A stretch of 64,000 nucleotides of DNA from Igneacidithiobacillus copahuensis (GTDB lineage Bacteria; Pseudomonadota; Gammaproteobacteria; Acidithiobacillales; Acidithiobacillaceae): positions 33,550 through 97,549 of the forward strand of contig NZ_JAAXYO010000152.1 in assembly GCF_018854015.1 (NCBI RefSeq), read 5' to 3'. The notes under the pieces are model-generated. The model had not been told where the DNA came from, did no database searches, and saw only the letters and a program-made list of their open reading frames with translations. A program made the translations under genes and the position numbers. Shown here one piece after another: positions 8,048-16,978 of this stretch; the first letter of the stretch is position 1; every line of letters starts with the position of its first letter.

Positions 8048-10398
8048 AGAAAATGCGCCTTTCACCCCGAACTACCCGGGCCTTGACCCTGTCCGCAGCG
8101 GTGTTCTGTGCCTCCGCCTTCGTCCCCGCCTGGGCGTTTACCCCATTTACCGTGCACAATATCGAGATCCAAGGATTACAACATATTACGCCGGGGACGG
8201 TGTATAACTACCTGCCAATCCACATCGGCGAATCGGTTGACGATGCCCTGGCACAAAAGGCGGTGCAGGACCTCTACTCTACCGGTTTCTTTCGGGATGT
8301 CAGTATTGCGCGTTCCGGCGATGATTTGGTCGTCGTGGTCAAGGAACGTCCCATCATCGCCAGCATCGAGACCAAAGGGATCAAGGCCTTTTCCAAGGAT
8401 GAAGTGGAGTCCACACTGAAAGGAATCGGGCTCGAAGTGCGGCATATCTTCAACCAGGCAACCCTCGATCAGGTGGTCCAGGGACTGCAACAACAGTACG
8501 AGGGGATGGGATATTACGATGCGAAAATCACGCCGCACGTAGAGACCCTGCCGCGCAATCGCGTGGCGATCCAGATCGATGTCGAGCAGGGGCAGCAGGC
8601 GACCATCAAGCAGGTCAACATCATTGGCAACCATGCCTTCAGCGAAAATCGTTTGCGCGGCCTCTTCTCCATCGGTGCGCCGGATGCCTTCTCCTTTTTC
8701 AGCAAGAACGACCGATACTCGCAGGAGAAATTTTCCAAGAGTCTGGAAAAACTGAACAATTTTTATCTCGACCATGGATATCTGAATTTTGCCATCGAAT
8801 CGTCGCAGGTGCAGATTACGCCGAACCGTCGCTTCGTCTATCTTACGGTCAATGTTCACGAAGGTGACGTTTACCATATTAGCAAGGTAGATCTGACGGG
8901 TGATCTCATTCTGCCGCGTAGCAAGCTGGAAAAACTGATAGAAATTCATCCCGGTGAACGTTTTTCCAAGGCAAATATTTTGGCAACCAACAAAGCCATT
9001 GCCGATGAACTGGGTAATTATGGTTACGCCTTTGCCAACACCACACCAGTGCCTACCGTCGATCCAAAGACCCACGAAGTGGCCCTGAATTTCCAGGTGG
9101 ATCCCGGGCACCGGGTCTATATCCGGCGCATCGACATCAGTAACAACAATCGTAGCATGGATTATGTGGTGCGGCGGCAGTTCCGACAGATGGAAGGTTC
9201 GCTCTACAATCGCAGTCTGATCGATCGTTCCAAATTGCGTCTGGAACAGACCGGATTCTACCAAAATGTTACCACCAAGACTGTGCCGGTGCCTGGACAT
9301 CCGGACCAGCTGGATCTGGATGTTGCCGTGGATGAGCGGCCAACGGGTTCTTTCAGTGTGGGGGTAGGCTACTCCAATGCCCAAGGATTCCTCTTCAACG
9401 GGTCCATCACCCAGAAAAACTTTATGGGTACCGGTAATGCCCTGTCTTTTTCGGCTAACGTCGGCGGCCTCGGCAGCGCGTTCAATCTGTCCTATACCAA
9501 TCCGTATTTTACTCCGGATGGCATCAGTTTAGGCTTTAACGTATTCCGCAACGATACCAATCTCTCCACGCTGGCAGTGGCGCCCTACCAAGAAGTGGAT
9601 CTGGGCGGTGCCGTCACCCTGGGAATCCCGGTGCTGGAGTACGTCTATGACTATATGTCTTTGGGTTTTACGCATACCAATATCACGCTGGATACCAGCA
9701 ATCCGATCCCTCTGTATCAGAATTATATAGACAATTATGGAAATTCGACGAATTCTTTTACCTTGGGCAATCAATTGGAGTACAACACCACCAACTCGCC
9801 AATTTTCCCCACCAAGGGTTTGTACACTAGCCTCGATCTGAAGGCAGCGGTACCGCCGGGGAACCTCCGCTGGTACAAGGCCGAAGTGAAGGCCAACTAT
9901 TACCATCCCTTTACCTCTTGGCTGAGCGGTGGCCTGGGGATGCGCTACGGCTTCATCAACAGTTTTTCCGGCAAGCCAGTACCGTTCTTCAATAATTTCT
10001 ATCTTGGCGGTCCTTTGACGCTTCCAGGGTATCAGACCTACGCCGTGGGCCCGCAGATCGATGGCTACCCAGTGGGCGGTACCCGCGAACTTCTCCTCGA
10101 CGCCAATCTGTATTTTCCGCTGCCGGGTCTGGAAGACAACAAGAATTTTCGTCTGAACGCCTTCGTCGCCAGTGGTTGGGTATATGGTGTAAACGCAGTG
10201 AACGATGGAAGTACCACGAATTACGCTTATTCAAACAGCTATTTTCCAAGTCTTGGCGAGATGCGCACCACGGCGGGCATCGGGCTACTCTGGATCAGCC
10301 CGCTCGGACCGTTGCGTCTGTCCGTGGCGATTCCTTTGGATAAGAAGCCGGGTGATCTTACCCAGCCGCTACAGTTTACTGTGGGTAACGCCTTCTGA
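8044..10398 (+). CDS. bamA: Outer membrane protein assembly factor BamA
   Basis: A 784-residue Omp85 protein, the core of the BAM complex that inserts beta-barrel proteins into the outer membrane. It has an N-terminal signal peptide (hydrophobic stretch ending ...FVPAWA) and five POTRA repeats (roughly residues 35-430; the first begins FTPFTVHNIEIQGL). The C-terminal 16-stranded barrel contains family landmarks such as the FNLSYTNPYFT strand and ends in a terminal aromatic F, as outer-membrane proteins do. The start is GTG at 8044 overlapping the rseP stop; ATG at 8053 is an alternative. BamB is encoded at 33472. Confidence 0.97.
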   Translation: MKKMRLSPRTTRALTLSAAVFCASAFVPAWAFTPFTVHNIEIQGLQHITPGTVYNYLPIHIGESVDDALAQKAVQDLYSTGFFRDVSIARSGDDLVVVVKERPIIASIETKGIKAFSKDEVESTLKGIGLEVRHIFNQATLDQVVQGLQQQYEGMGYYDAKITPHVETLPRNRVAIQIDVEQGQQATIKQVNIIGNHAFSENRLRGLFSIGAPDAFSFFSKNDRYSQEKFSKSLEKLNNFYLDHGYLNFAIESSQVQITPNRRFVYLTVNVHEGDVYHISKVDLTGDLILPRSKLEKLIEIHPGERFSKANILATNKAIADELGNYGYAFANTTPVPTVDPKTHEVALNFQVDPGHRVYIRRIDISNNNRSMDYVVRRQFRQMEGSLYNRSLIDRSKLRLEQTGFYQNVTTKTVPVPGHPDQLDLDVAVDERPTGSFSVGVGYSNAQGFLFNGSITQKNFMGTGNALSFSANVGGLGSAFNLSYTNPYFTPDGISLGFNVFRNDTNLSTLAVAPYQEVDLGGAVTLGIPVLEYVYDYMSLGFTHTNITLDTSNPIPLYQNYIDNYGNSTNSFTLGNQLEYNTTNSPIFPTKGLYTSLDLKAAVPPGNLRWYKAEVKANYYHPFTSWLSGGLGMRYGFINSFSGKPVPFFNNFYLGGPLTLPGYQTYAVGPQIDGYPVGGTRELLLDANLYFPLPGLEDNKNFRLNAFVASGWVYGVNAVNDGSTTNYAYSNSYFPSLGEMRTTAGIGLLWISPLGPLRLSVAIPLDKKPGDLTQPLQFTVGNAF

Positions 10399-10931
10399 TG
10401 TTCCGTCGTTGGTGGCTGAGCGGCTGTATCGTCTTGGGCTGCGGTATTCTCGCCGCGCCCTGGGCGCTGGCGGATGCACCAAAGATCGGTTTTGTCGATC
10501 TGGACAAGGCTTTGCGCGAGTTGCCGGAGGCGCAGGTCGGCGCCAAGGCCCTCAATTCGCTCATTGCCGAGAAGGAAAAGGCGATCGAACAAAAACAACA
10601 ACAGATCGTTGCCGCGCAGAAGAGTTTGGAGGAAGACTTTCCAAAGCTCAATAATACAGAGCGGCAGAAGCGCGAGGCACAATTGCAGGGAATGGTCCTC
10701 GATTTGCAAAAACTACGACAATCAGCCCAAGATCAGGTAAATCTGCAACGCAACCAAATCCTCGAAAATATCCAGGCACGCTTGGTTCGGGTGGTCTCAG
10801 AGATTGGCAAAAAAGGCCATTACACACTGATTTTGAATGACAAGTCGGTTCTCTACGTCAGCGGCGCAATCGATCTGACGCATCAGGTGGTGGCCGCCAT
10901 GGAGAAGCCAAAAGCCGGGGGGCAAAAATGA
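10398..10931 (+). CDS. skp: Periplasmic OmpH/Skp-family chaperone
   Basis: A 177-residue secreted protein with a clear signal peptide (hydrophobic core near residues 5-20, cleavage around ALA-DAP). A KIGFVDLDKAL strand follows, then a long charged helical region rich in E, K and Q (residues ~50-120). This is the tentacle coiled coil of Skp, which holds unfolded outer-membrane proteins on their way to BamA. Low sequence conservation is normal for the family, and the position directly after bamA (TGATG overlap) and before lpxD matches the conserved bamA-skp-lpxD-fabZ-lpxA order. Confidence 0.93.
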   Translation: MFRRWWLSGCIVLGCGILAAPWALADAPKIGFVDLDKALRELPEAQVGAKALNSLIAEKEKAIEQKQQQIVAAQKSLEEDFPKLNNTERQKREAQLQGMVLDLQKLRQSAQDQVNLQRNQILENIQARLVRVVSEIGKKGHYTLILNDKSVLYVSGAIDLTHQVVAAMEKPKAGGQK

Positions 10932-11974
10932 GTGCCCCGGCGCGGGTAGTCTACACCCTGCAAGAGCTGGCTGTGGCCCTTGGCTTGCCCTATCGTGGGG
11001 ATGCAGCCCTGCAATTTCGCGCCATGGCGCCCTTGTCCTCTGCGCAGGAAGATGAACTCAGCTTTTTGCAGGACAGCAAATATCTACCACTACTGGCACA
11101 GACCCGCGCCGGGGCACTGATTCTTTCTCCAGAACATGCAGAACAATACGATGGCGCAGCCATCTGGAGTGAAAATCCCTATGCGAGTTTTGCGCAGGCA
11201 ATGCAGTTCCTGTATCCAGAGAAAGCGTTGACGCCTTGGCGCTCCCCGGATGCGCGGATCGCCGCAGATGCCGATGTGGACCCCAGTGCCCGCGTCGAGG
11301 ATTTTGTCCAGATCGGCTCCGGAGCGAAAATTGGTCCTGGGGTGTGGCTGGAAAGTGGGGTAGTCATCGGGCCTGGGGTGGAAATTGGCGCTGCTTGCCA
11401 CTTGTATCCCGGTGTCAAGGTCCTTGCCGAGTCGCGCATCGCCGAGCATTGCATCATCCACAGTAATGCTGTGATCGGGGCTGATGGCTTCGGTTTTGCA
11501 CAAACCGAGGCGGGCTACGAAAAAATCCCCCAGGTCGGACGGGTGATTCTTGGCGCACGGGTAGAGATTGGTGCCAACACCTGTATCGACCGTGGTGCCC
11601 TGGCTGACACGATCCTCGGGGACGGAGTGAAAATCGACAATCTGGTGCAGATCGGCCACAACGTCGTCATCGGCGCGGACACGGTGATTGCCGGACAGAC
11701 CGGGATTGCTGGCAGCACTCGGATTGGATGCCGCTGCCGCATCGGCGGCCAGGTCGGCTTTGCCGGTCACCTCAACATTGCCGATGGTACCGTGATTGCC
11801 GGACAAAGCGCCATCACGCATGACATTCGGCAAGCTGGCGTCTATTCTGGGGTGATCCCCGCCCAGGATGCGCGGACTTGGCGACGTACCATTGCGCAGC
11901 TCAACCGTCTCGATGGCATTCTGCGACGCTTGCGCGGTGCGGCCAAGGCAGCGCACGATTCTTCTTCTACTTAG
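10928..11974 (+). CDS. lpxD: UDP-3-O/N-acylglucosamine N-acyltransferase LpxD
   Basis: A 348-residue left-handed beta-helix acyltransferase that adds the second 3-hydroxyacyl chain to the lipid A precursor. The N-terminal uridine-binding domain (to ~residue 100) contains LSSAQEDELSFLQD. The hexapeptide repeats ([IV]GxxxxI pattern, roughly 110-300) include DGFGFAQTEAGYEKIPQ and the catalytic-His region QIGHNVVIG. With gnnA/gnnB present, the substrate here is probably the 3-amino sugar precursor. The start overlaps the skp stop. Confidence 0.96.
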   Translation: MSAPARVVYTLQELAVALGLPYRGDAALQFRAMAPLSSAQEDELSFLQDSKYLPLLAQTRAGALILSPEHAEQYDGAAIWSENPYASFAQAMQFLYPEKALTPWRSPDARIAADADVDPSARVEDFVQIGSGAKIGPGVWLESGVVIGPGVEIGAACHLYPGVKVLAESRIAEHCIIHSNAVIGADGFGFAQTEAGYEKIPQVGRVILGARVEIGANTCIDRGALADTILGDGVKIDNLVQIGHNVVIGADTVIAGQTGIAGSTRIGCRCRIGGQVGFAGHLNIADGTVIAGQSAITHDIRQAGVYSGVIPAQDARTWRRTIAQLNRLDGILRRLRGAAKAAHDSSST

Positions 11975-11982
11975 GAGTCTTC

Positions 11983-12429
11983 ATGGAAGGTTTTGATATT
12001 CATCAGATCCTGCGTCGATTGCCGCATCGCTATCCCTTTCTCCTCGTTGATCGAATTTTGCAGATCGAGATTGGCAAGAGTCTGCGCGCGGCCAAGAACG
12101 TGACCATGAACGAACCGCATTTTCAGGGCCATTTCCCCGATTTTCCGGTGATGCCTGGGGTTTTGATCATCGAGTCTCTGGCCCAGGCCGCGGCCATTCT
12201 GGCCTTCGTTTCCGAGGACAAATATGGGGAGAACGCCGCAGTATACTTCGCTGGCATCGACAAAGCGCGCTTTCGCAAGCCAGTGACTCCTGGTGATCAA
12301 CTGATTCTTTCTGCCGAGGTCGCTCGACGCAAATCGGGGTTGTGGCAGATGGAGACGGTGGCAACAGTAGACGGTACGGAAGTCGCGTCGGCATTACTGA
12401 TGGCAACCCTACGCGAGCGTGAGGCATGA
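11983..12429 (+). CDS. fabZ: (3R)-hydroxyacyl-ACP dehydratase FabZ
   Basis: A 148-residue hot-dog-fold dehydratase of type II fatty acid synthesis. The LPHRYPFLLVDRI motif carries the catalytic His; NEPHFQGHFPDFPVMPGVLIIESLAQAAA, read as consecutive boxes, carries the catalytic Glu and the central hot-dog helix. The ATG at 11983 has AGGAG six bases upstream, and homology begins here. FabZ competes with LpxA and LpxD for 3-hydroxyacyl-ACP, which explains its place between them. Its stop overlaps the lpxA start. Confidence 0.97.
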   Translation: MEGFDIHQILRRLPHRYPFLLVDRILQIEIGKSLRAAKNVTMNEPHFQGHFPDFPVMPGVLIIESLAQAAAILAFVSEDKYGENAAVYFAGIDKARFRKPVTPGDQLILSAEVARRKSGLWQMETVATVDGTEVASALLMATLREREA

Positions 12430-13208
12430 AAGCGCAGATCGACGCACGGGCGGCGGTCGACCCTGCTGCAAAGATCGGTGACGGCTGTATCATTGGAGCG
12501 TTTGCGGTCATCGGCCCAGAAGTGGAAATCGGCGAAGGCTGTCGGGTGGACGCCCACGCGCTCGTGCAAGGGTCCACGCGGATCGGCCCGCGTAACCAGA
12601 TCTTTCCCTTCGCTTCCATCGGTACGGCACCCCAGGATCTTGGCTATCGCGGAGAAGATACCCGGCTGGAGATCGGTTCCGACAATACGTTTCGAGAGTT
12701 CGTCACCATCAATCGCGGTACCGTGAAGGGCGGTGGGGTGACGCGGATCGGTTCTCAGAACCTGTTTATGGCGTATTGCCATGTGGCACATGACTGCCAG
12801 ATCGGAGATCGGGTGGTGATGGCCAATGCTGCGACTCTGGCGGGCCATGTCATCGTGGAGGACGACGCCATCCTCGGTGGTCTGTCCGCGGTGCACCAGT
12901 TTGCGCGCGTCGGTGCGCACGCCATCCTCGGCGGTGGCACCATGGCGCCGCTGGACATCCCGCCGTACATGATGGCCGCGGGTAACCATGCGCAATTACA
13001 CGGGATCAACGTGCGCGGTCTGAGCCGGCGGGGCTTCAGCAAAGAACAGGTGCACACCCTGAAACGCGCGTACCGTCTGCTTTTTCGTTCCGGCAAGCTA
13101 CTGGAGGAGGCCATGGAGGAACTGCTGCGCGAAGGCCCCGACATCCCTGAGATTACACGGTTGCTCGATTTTATTCGCAGTAGCAAGCGGGGGATTACGC
13201 GGCCGTGA
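12426..13208 (+). CDS. lpxA: UDP-GlcNAc(3N) acyltransferase LpxA
   Basis: A 260-residue acyltransferase for the first step of lipid A synthesis. Hexapeptide repeats (IGDGCIIGAFAVIG and similar) fill residues ~10-180. The NTFREFVTINRGT, AYCHVAHDC (catalytic His) and GGLSAVHQFARVGAHA motifs are present, followed by the helical C-terminal domain starting NVRGLSRRGFS. The next two genes make UDP-GlcNAc3N, and the A. ferrooxidans LpxA is known to prefer that amino sugar; by inference this enzyme would make an amide rather than ester bond at position 3. Confidence 0.97.
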   Translation: MKAQIDARAAVDPAAKIGDGCIIGAFAVIGPEVEIGEGCRVDAHALVQGSTRIGPRNQIFPFASIGTAPQDLGYRGEDTRLEIGSDNTFREFVTINRGTVKGGGVTRIGSQNLFMAYCHVAHDCQIGDRVVMANAATLAGHVIVEDDAILGGLSAVHQFARVGAHAILGGGTMAPLDIPPYMMAAGNHAQLHGINVRGLSRRGFSKEQVHTLKRAYRLLFRSGKLLEEAMEELLREGPDIPEITRLLDFIRSSKRGITRP

Positions 13209-14164
13209 AAGAGCTACGAACAGCCGTCGTCGGGGTAGGGCACCTGGGACGCTTCCATGCGCAAAAATATGCCCGAGTTTCGCAGTTGCAAGGGGTCTAT
13301 GACACCGATGGCGAGCGGGCACAAAGCGTCGCGCAAGAGCTCGGTTGTCGCGCATTTTCTGATCTGGGGGAGTTGTTGGCCGCGGTCGATGCCATCTCCA
13401 TTGTCACGCCAACACTGCAGCACCACGCCGTTGCGCGGGAGGCAATCGCTTGCGGGGTCCATTGCCTGGTGGAAAAGCCCTTTACCTTCACCCTCGCCGA
13501 AGCAGACGACTTGCTTCGCCTGGCGGATGCGCAGGGAGTGATCCTGGCGGTGGGGCAAATCGAGCGCGCTCAGGTGGTCATGCAGTACCTGCGGGAACAA
13601 AAGCTCCCCGCGCCCCGCTATATCGAGGCCGAGCGTCTGGCGCCATTCAAGCCGCGCTCTCTCGATGTCGATGTGATCATGGACTTGATGATCCATGATC
13701 TCGATCTGGTCCTGATGCTTACGGCTGCCGAGCCGCAGGAAATGCGCGCGGTGGGTGTCGCCGCCGTCACCGAACAGGCCGACATGGCCAATGCTTGGGT
13801 GACCCTGAGCAATGGCAGTGTGGCCAATCTTGCCGCCTCGCGGGTGGTGCGGGAAGCGGTGCGGCGCATGCGCCTTTTCTGGCCAGATCGCTATGCCTCG
13901 GTGGATTTTCTGCAAAACCGCCTGACCTTTTACCGCCGCGGTGCCGGGCAGGTACCGGGCATTCCGGGGGTGGTCGAGGACGTGGTTGATCTGCAGCCGC
14001 GCGATGCCCTGGAAAGTGAAATCTCGGCCTTTCTCGCTGCCGTCTCCGGCCAGGGAATGCCGCTGTGCACGGGCCACGAAGGACGCGCCGCACTCGCCGC
14101 AGCCCTTGCCGTCCGGCAGTCGGTCAGTGACTTTTTGTCGGCCTCCGCCGACTCGTATTCGTAG
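13205..14164 (+). CDS. gnnA: UDP-GlcNAc 3-dehydrogenase, Gfo/Idh/MocA family (GnnA)
   Basis: A 319-residue NAD-dependent oxidoreductase. It has the Rossmann GxGxxG motif (GVGHLG, residues 10-15), the Gfo/Idh/MocA EKPF motif (residues 90-93) with its catalytic Lys, and a C-terminal alpha/beta domain with the MDLMIHDLDLVL segment. A protein of this family next to an aminotransferase between lpxA and lpxB is the arrangement characterised in A. ferrooxidans, where GnnA oxidises C3 of UDP-GlcNAc and GnnB transaminates it. The start is GTG at 13205, overlapping the lpxA stop. The specific function is assigned by family plus context. Confidence 0.9.
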   Translation: MKELRTAVVGVGHLGRFHAQKYARVSQLQGVYDTDGERAQSVAQELGCRAFSDLGELLAAVDAISIVTPTLQHHAVAREAIACGVHCLVEKPFTFTLAEADDLLRLADAQGVILAVGQIERAQVVMQYLREQKLPAPRYIEAERLAPFKPRSLDVDVIMDLMIHDLDLVLMLTAAEPQEMRAVGVAAVTEQADMANAWVTLSNGSVANLAASRVVREAVRRMRLFWPDRYASVDFLQNRLTFYRRGAGQVPGIPGVVEDVVDLQPRDALESEISAFLAAVSGQGMPLCTGHEGRAALAAALAVRQSVSDFLSASADSYS

Positions 14165-14178
14165 AGGAAGAACAGGTA

Positions 14179-15285
14179 ATGGAACAACAAATCCCTATGG
14201 TCGATCTACGCGCCCATTTCGCACCCTTGCGGGAGGAGATCCTTGCCGGGATCGGGGAGATACTCGATCAGGCAGGATTTATCCTGGGCGCGCACGGGCG
14301 TGGCCTCGAGGCGGAGCTGGCGCAATATCTCGGTGTTGCGCATGGCGTCGGTTGTGCTTCGGGTACCGATGCCCTGCTGCTGGCCCTGCGTGCCCTGGAC
14401 ATCGGTCCCGGCGATGAGGTCATTGTCCCCACCTTTACCTTCATCGCCACGGCCGAGGCGGTACGCTACGTTGGCGCGACCCCGGTATTTGCCGATGTCG
14501 ATCCCGACTATTTCTGCGTGACGGCGGCAGGTATCGCGCCGCTGATCACACCCCGCACCCGCGCCATCATCCCGGTGCACCTCTATGGTCAAGCCGCGCC
14601 CATGCCCGAGCTTCTGCAACTCGCGGAACAACACGGCATTCTGGTGATCGAGGATATGGCCCAAGCCATCGGCGCACGCCTGCATGGCCAACGTGTCGGT
14701 AGTTTTGCGCAGCTCGCCTGTGTGTCTTTTTTCCCCAGCAAAAACCTGGGTGGGGCAGGGGACGGGGGGATGGTCTTCACCAACGACGAAGCCCTGGCAA
14801 CCCGTCTGCGCGGCCTGCGTAACCATGGCTCCTGGCGGACCTATGAACACGAGGTCCTGGGCTACAACAGCCGCCTCGATGAGATTCAGGCCCTGATCTT
14901 GCGTAAACTCTTCCAGCGCATCGATGCCTACAATGCCGGGCGACAACAGGCTGCCAGCCTCTACGATGCCGCTTTGCAGGACTTGCCCCTGCAGATCCCC
15001 GCGCGCCGGGCCGGCGCTGAGCATGTATTTCACCAATATACCCTTCAGATCGCAGATCGTGACGCCCTGCGTACCCGTCTGCATGCCGAGGGCATTGCCT
15101 GCGGCGTGTACTATCCCATCCCTTGCCACCAGCAGCAGGCCTTTGCCGATCTGCCGCCGAGCCATTGCCCGGTAGCCGAGAGCCTGAAAGACAGGGTTCT
15201 GTCCCTGCCGATGTTTCCTGAACTGAGCGCTGCGCAAGTGGAGCGCATTGCCGGGGTGATACGCGCACATCTGCACGGCGAATGA
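14179..15285 (+). CDS. gnnB: PLP-dependent UDP-3-keto-GlcNAc aminotransferase (GnnB)
   Basis: A 368-residue DegT/DnrJ/EryC1-type sugar aminotransferase. The CASGTDALLLAL segment (~59-70), PTFTFIATAEAV and the SFFPSKNLGGAGDGG motif are present, with the PLP-binding Lys at residue 188. It would use glutamate to put an amino group on C3 of the GnnA product, giving UDP-GlcNAc3N for LpxA. It begins with ATG 14 bases after gnnA and overlaps lpxB by four bases. Other DegT enzymes act in O-antigen sugar pathways; its place between lpxA and lpxB and beside gnnA argues for the lipid A role. Confidence 0.9.
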   Translation: MEQQIPMVDLRAHFAPLREEILAGIGEILDQAGFILGAHGRGLEAELAQYLGVAHGVGCASGTDALLLALRALDIGPGDEVIVPTFTFIATAEAVRYVGATPVFADVDPDYFCVTAAGIAPLITPRTRAIIPVHLYGQAAPMPELLQLAEQHGILVIEDMAQAIGARLHGQRVGSFAQLACVSFFPSKNLGGAGDGGMVFTNDEALATRLRGLRNHGSWRTYEHEVLGYNSRLDEIQALILRKLFQRIDAYNAGRQQAASLYDAALQDLPLQIPARRAGAEHVFHQYTLQIADRDALRTRLHAEGIACGVYYPIPCHQQQAFADLPPSHCPVAESLKDRVLSLPMFPELSAAQVERIAGVIRAHLHGE

Positions 15286-16403
15286 ACAAAACCTTCGTCA
15301 TTGCGGTCGAGCGTTCCGGAGAAAGCCTGGGCCTCGATCTTCTGACGCGTTGTCGGGCGGCGGGGATCGAAATGCAGTGGGAGGGCGTGGTTGGCAGCCG
15401 TCTGCAGGCTGCCGGCGTGCGCAATATCGCGGATGGCGAAGTGCTGGGGGTGATGGGCCTGGTGGAGGTACTGCGCCATTACGGCAAGCTGCGGCGGCTG
15501 TTCCGGCAGGTTCGCGACTACCTGCAACGCGAACGTCCGGATGCGGTACTGCTGATCGATCACCCCGCCTTCAATCTGCGCGTCGCCCGGGAGGCCAAGC
15601 GCCTGGGCATCCGTGTGCTCTATGTGGTCGGTCCACAAATCTGGGCCTGGCGGCAGGGACGCATCCGGCAGATTCGTGAGCGCATCGACGAAATCTTTCT
15701 GCTCTTTCCCTTCGAGCGCCCTCTCTACGCAGAGGCAGGAATCCCTGCGCAGCTGCTGCCCCATCCCCTGCTGGCGCAGACGGCGACAGCGCCAGGCAAA
15801 GAAGTGGCACGACAACAGTTGGCTCTGGCGGATGGTCCGATTCTGGCCCTGTTACCCGGCAGCCGGCGTAGCGAGCTGCAGCGACTTGCCGCGCCGATGG
15901 CACAGGCGGCGCTACTGTGGCAACAGGCGCATCCCGACTGGCAGATCGTCGTCGCCCTGGCGCGCGAGGAGCTACGCCTGCCGTGGCGGGAGCAGGCTGG
16001 GCCGCTAGCAGCAGGTCAGATTCAGGAGGTCTGTGGACAGAGTACGGAGCTGCTCGCGGCGGCCGATCGCGTCTTGGTGGCATCAGGCACGGCAACCCTG
16101 GAAACCGCACTGCTCGGTCGTCCCGCCATCGTTCTCTACGCCATGCAGCCGCTGACCTTCGCCATTGCCAAACGCCTGGTTCGCGTACCGCATATCGCCC
16201 TGCCCAACATCCTCCTGCAGCGTCGGGTATACCCCGAGCTCCTGCAGTCCGAGATCACCCCCGAGCGGGTGGTGCAGGAACTGGAAAAGCTGCCGGTTGC
16301 GGAGCAGGAGCAAGCCCTGAAGCCCCTGCGCGGGTTGCTGCAGGGAGACGATAGCGACAGCATCGCCGCGGCCTTGCGGCGCACTCTTTTGGGTCAGGAA
16401 TGA
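15282..16403 (+). CDS. lpxB: Lipid-A-disaccharide synthase
   Basis: A 373-residue GT-B glycosyltransferase (family GT19) that condenses UDP-2,3-diacylglucosamine with lipid X. It shows the VAVERSGESLGLDLL N-terminal box (usually AGExSGD; here the motif reads ERSGES), VLLIDHPAFNLRVA, VVGPQIWAWRQGR, LLPGSRRSEL and the VASGTATLETALLGRPAIVLY donor-binding region. The start overlaps the gnnB stop. lpxC, lpxH and lpxK are not in this window. Confidence 0.96.
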   Translation: MNKTFVIAVERSGESLGLDLLTRCRAAGIEMQWEGVVGSRLQAAGVRNIADGEVLGVMGLVEVLRHYGKLRRLFRQVRDYLQRERPDAVLLIDHPAFNLRVAREAKRLGIRVLYVVGPQIWAWRQGRIRQIRERIDEIFLLFPFERPLYAEAGIPAQLLPHPLLAQTATAPGKEVARQQLALADGPILALLPGSRRSELQRLAAPMAQAALLWQQAHPDWQIVVALAREELRLPWREQAGPLAAGQIQEVCGQSTELLAAADRVLVASGTATLETALLGRPAIVLYAMQPLTFAIAKRLVRVPHIALPNILLQRRVYPELLQSEITPERVVQELEKLPVAEQEQALKPLRGLLQGDDSDSIAAALRRTLLGQE

Positions 16404-16978
16404 TGGAGCATAGGGGTGGCGACGTCGCCGGCGTTGATGAGGCGGGCAGGGGACCATTGGCGGGACCAGTGATGGTCGCGGCGGTGATCCTGGCCCGACC
16501 GATAGCGGGTCTGCGAGACTCGAAAAAGCTGCGTCCTCCCCAAAGAGAACGTCTGGCGCAGCAGATCCGTGCCGAGGCGCGTGCCTGGGCGATCGCTTCC
16601 GCTGGCACTTGGGAGATCGAGCGGCACAATGTTCTCGTGGCCACTTTGCAGGCCATGGATCGCGCCCTGCGCGCGCTCCCGATTCGACCACGACACATCG
16701 TCGTGGACGGCAACCGTGTCTTGCCGCAGTGGCAGGCGGAGGCTATGGTAGGAGGTGATGATCGCGTGGATGCCATCGCTGCCGCCAGTATCCTCGCCAA
16801 GGTAGCACGGGACCGGGAGATGGCCTTGTTGGACCGCCAGTATCCTCTCTATGGATTCAGCCGCCATCAGGCCTATGGTACTGCGGCGCATCTGGAGGCG
16901 CTGCGACGTTTTGGTGTTACCCCCATCCATCGCCGCAGCTTTGCGCCGGTGGCGCGGATACTGGAAGAGAGACAATGA
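16400..16978 (+). CDS. rnhB: Ribonuclease HII
   Basis: A 192-residue RNase HII that removes ribonucleotides from DNA-RNA hybrids. The catalytic DEAGRGPLAGPV box lies at residues 13-24 (D13, E14). DSKKLRPPQRE, the VDGN segment and the conserved DAIAAASILAKVARDRE motif with further metal-binding acids follow. The start ATG overlaps the lpxB stop; the order lpxB-rnhB-dnaE is common in proteobacteria. Confidence 0.96.
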   Translation: MMEHRGGDVAGVDEAGRGPLAGPVMVAAVILARPIAGLRDSKKLRPPQRERLAQQIRAEARAWAIASAGTWEIERHNVLVATLQAMDRALRALPIRPRHIVVDGNRVLPQWQAEAMVGGDDRVDAIAAASILAKVARDREMALLDRQYPLYGFSRHQAYGTAAHLEALRRFGVTPIHRRSFAPVARILEERQ

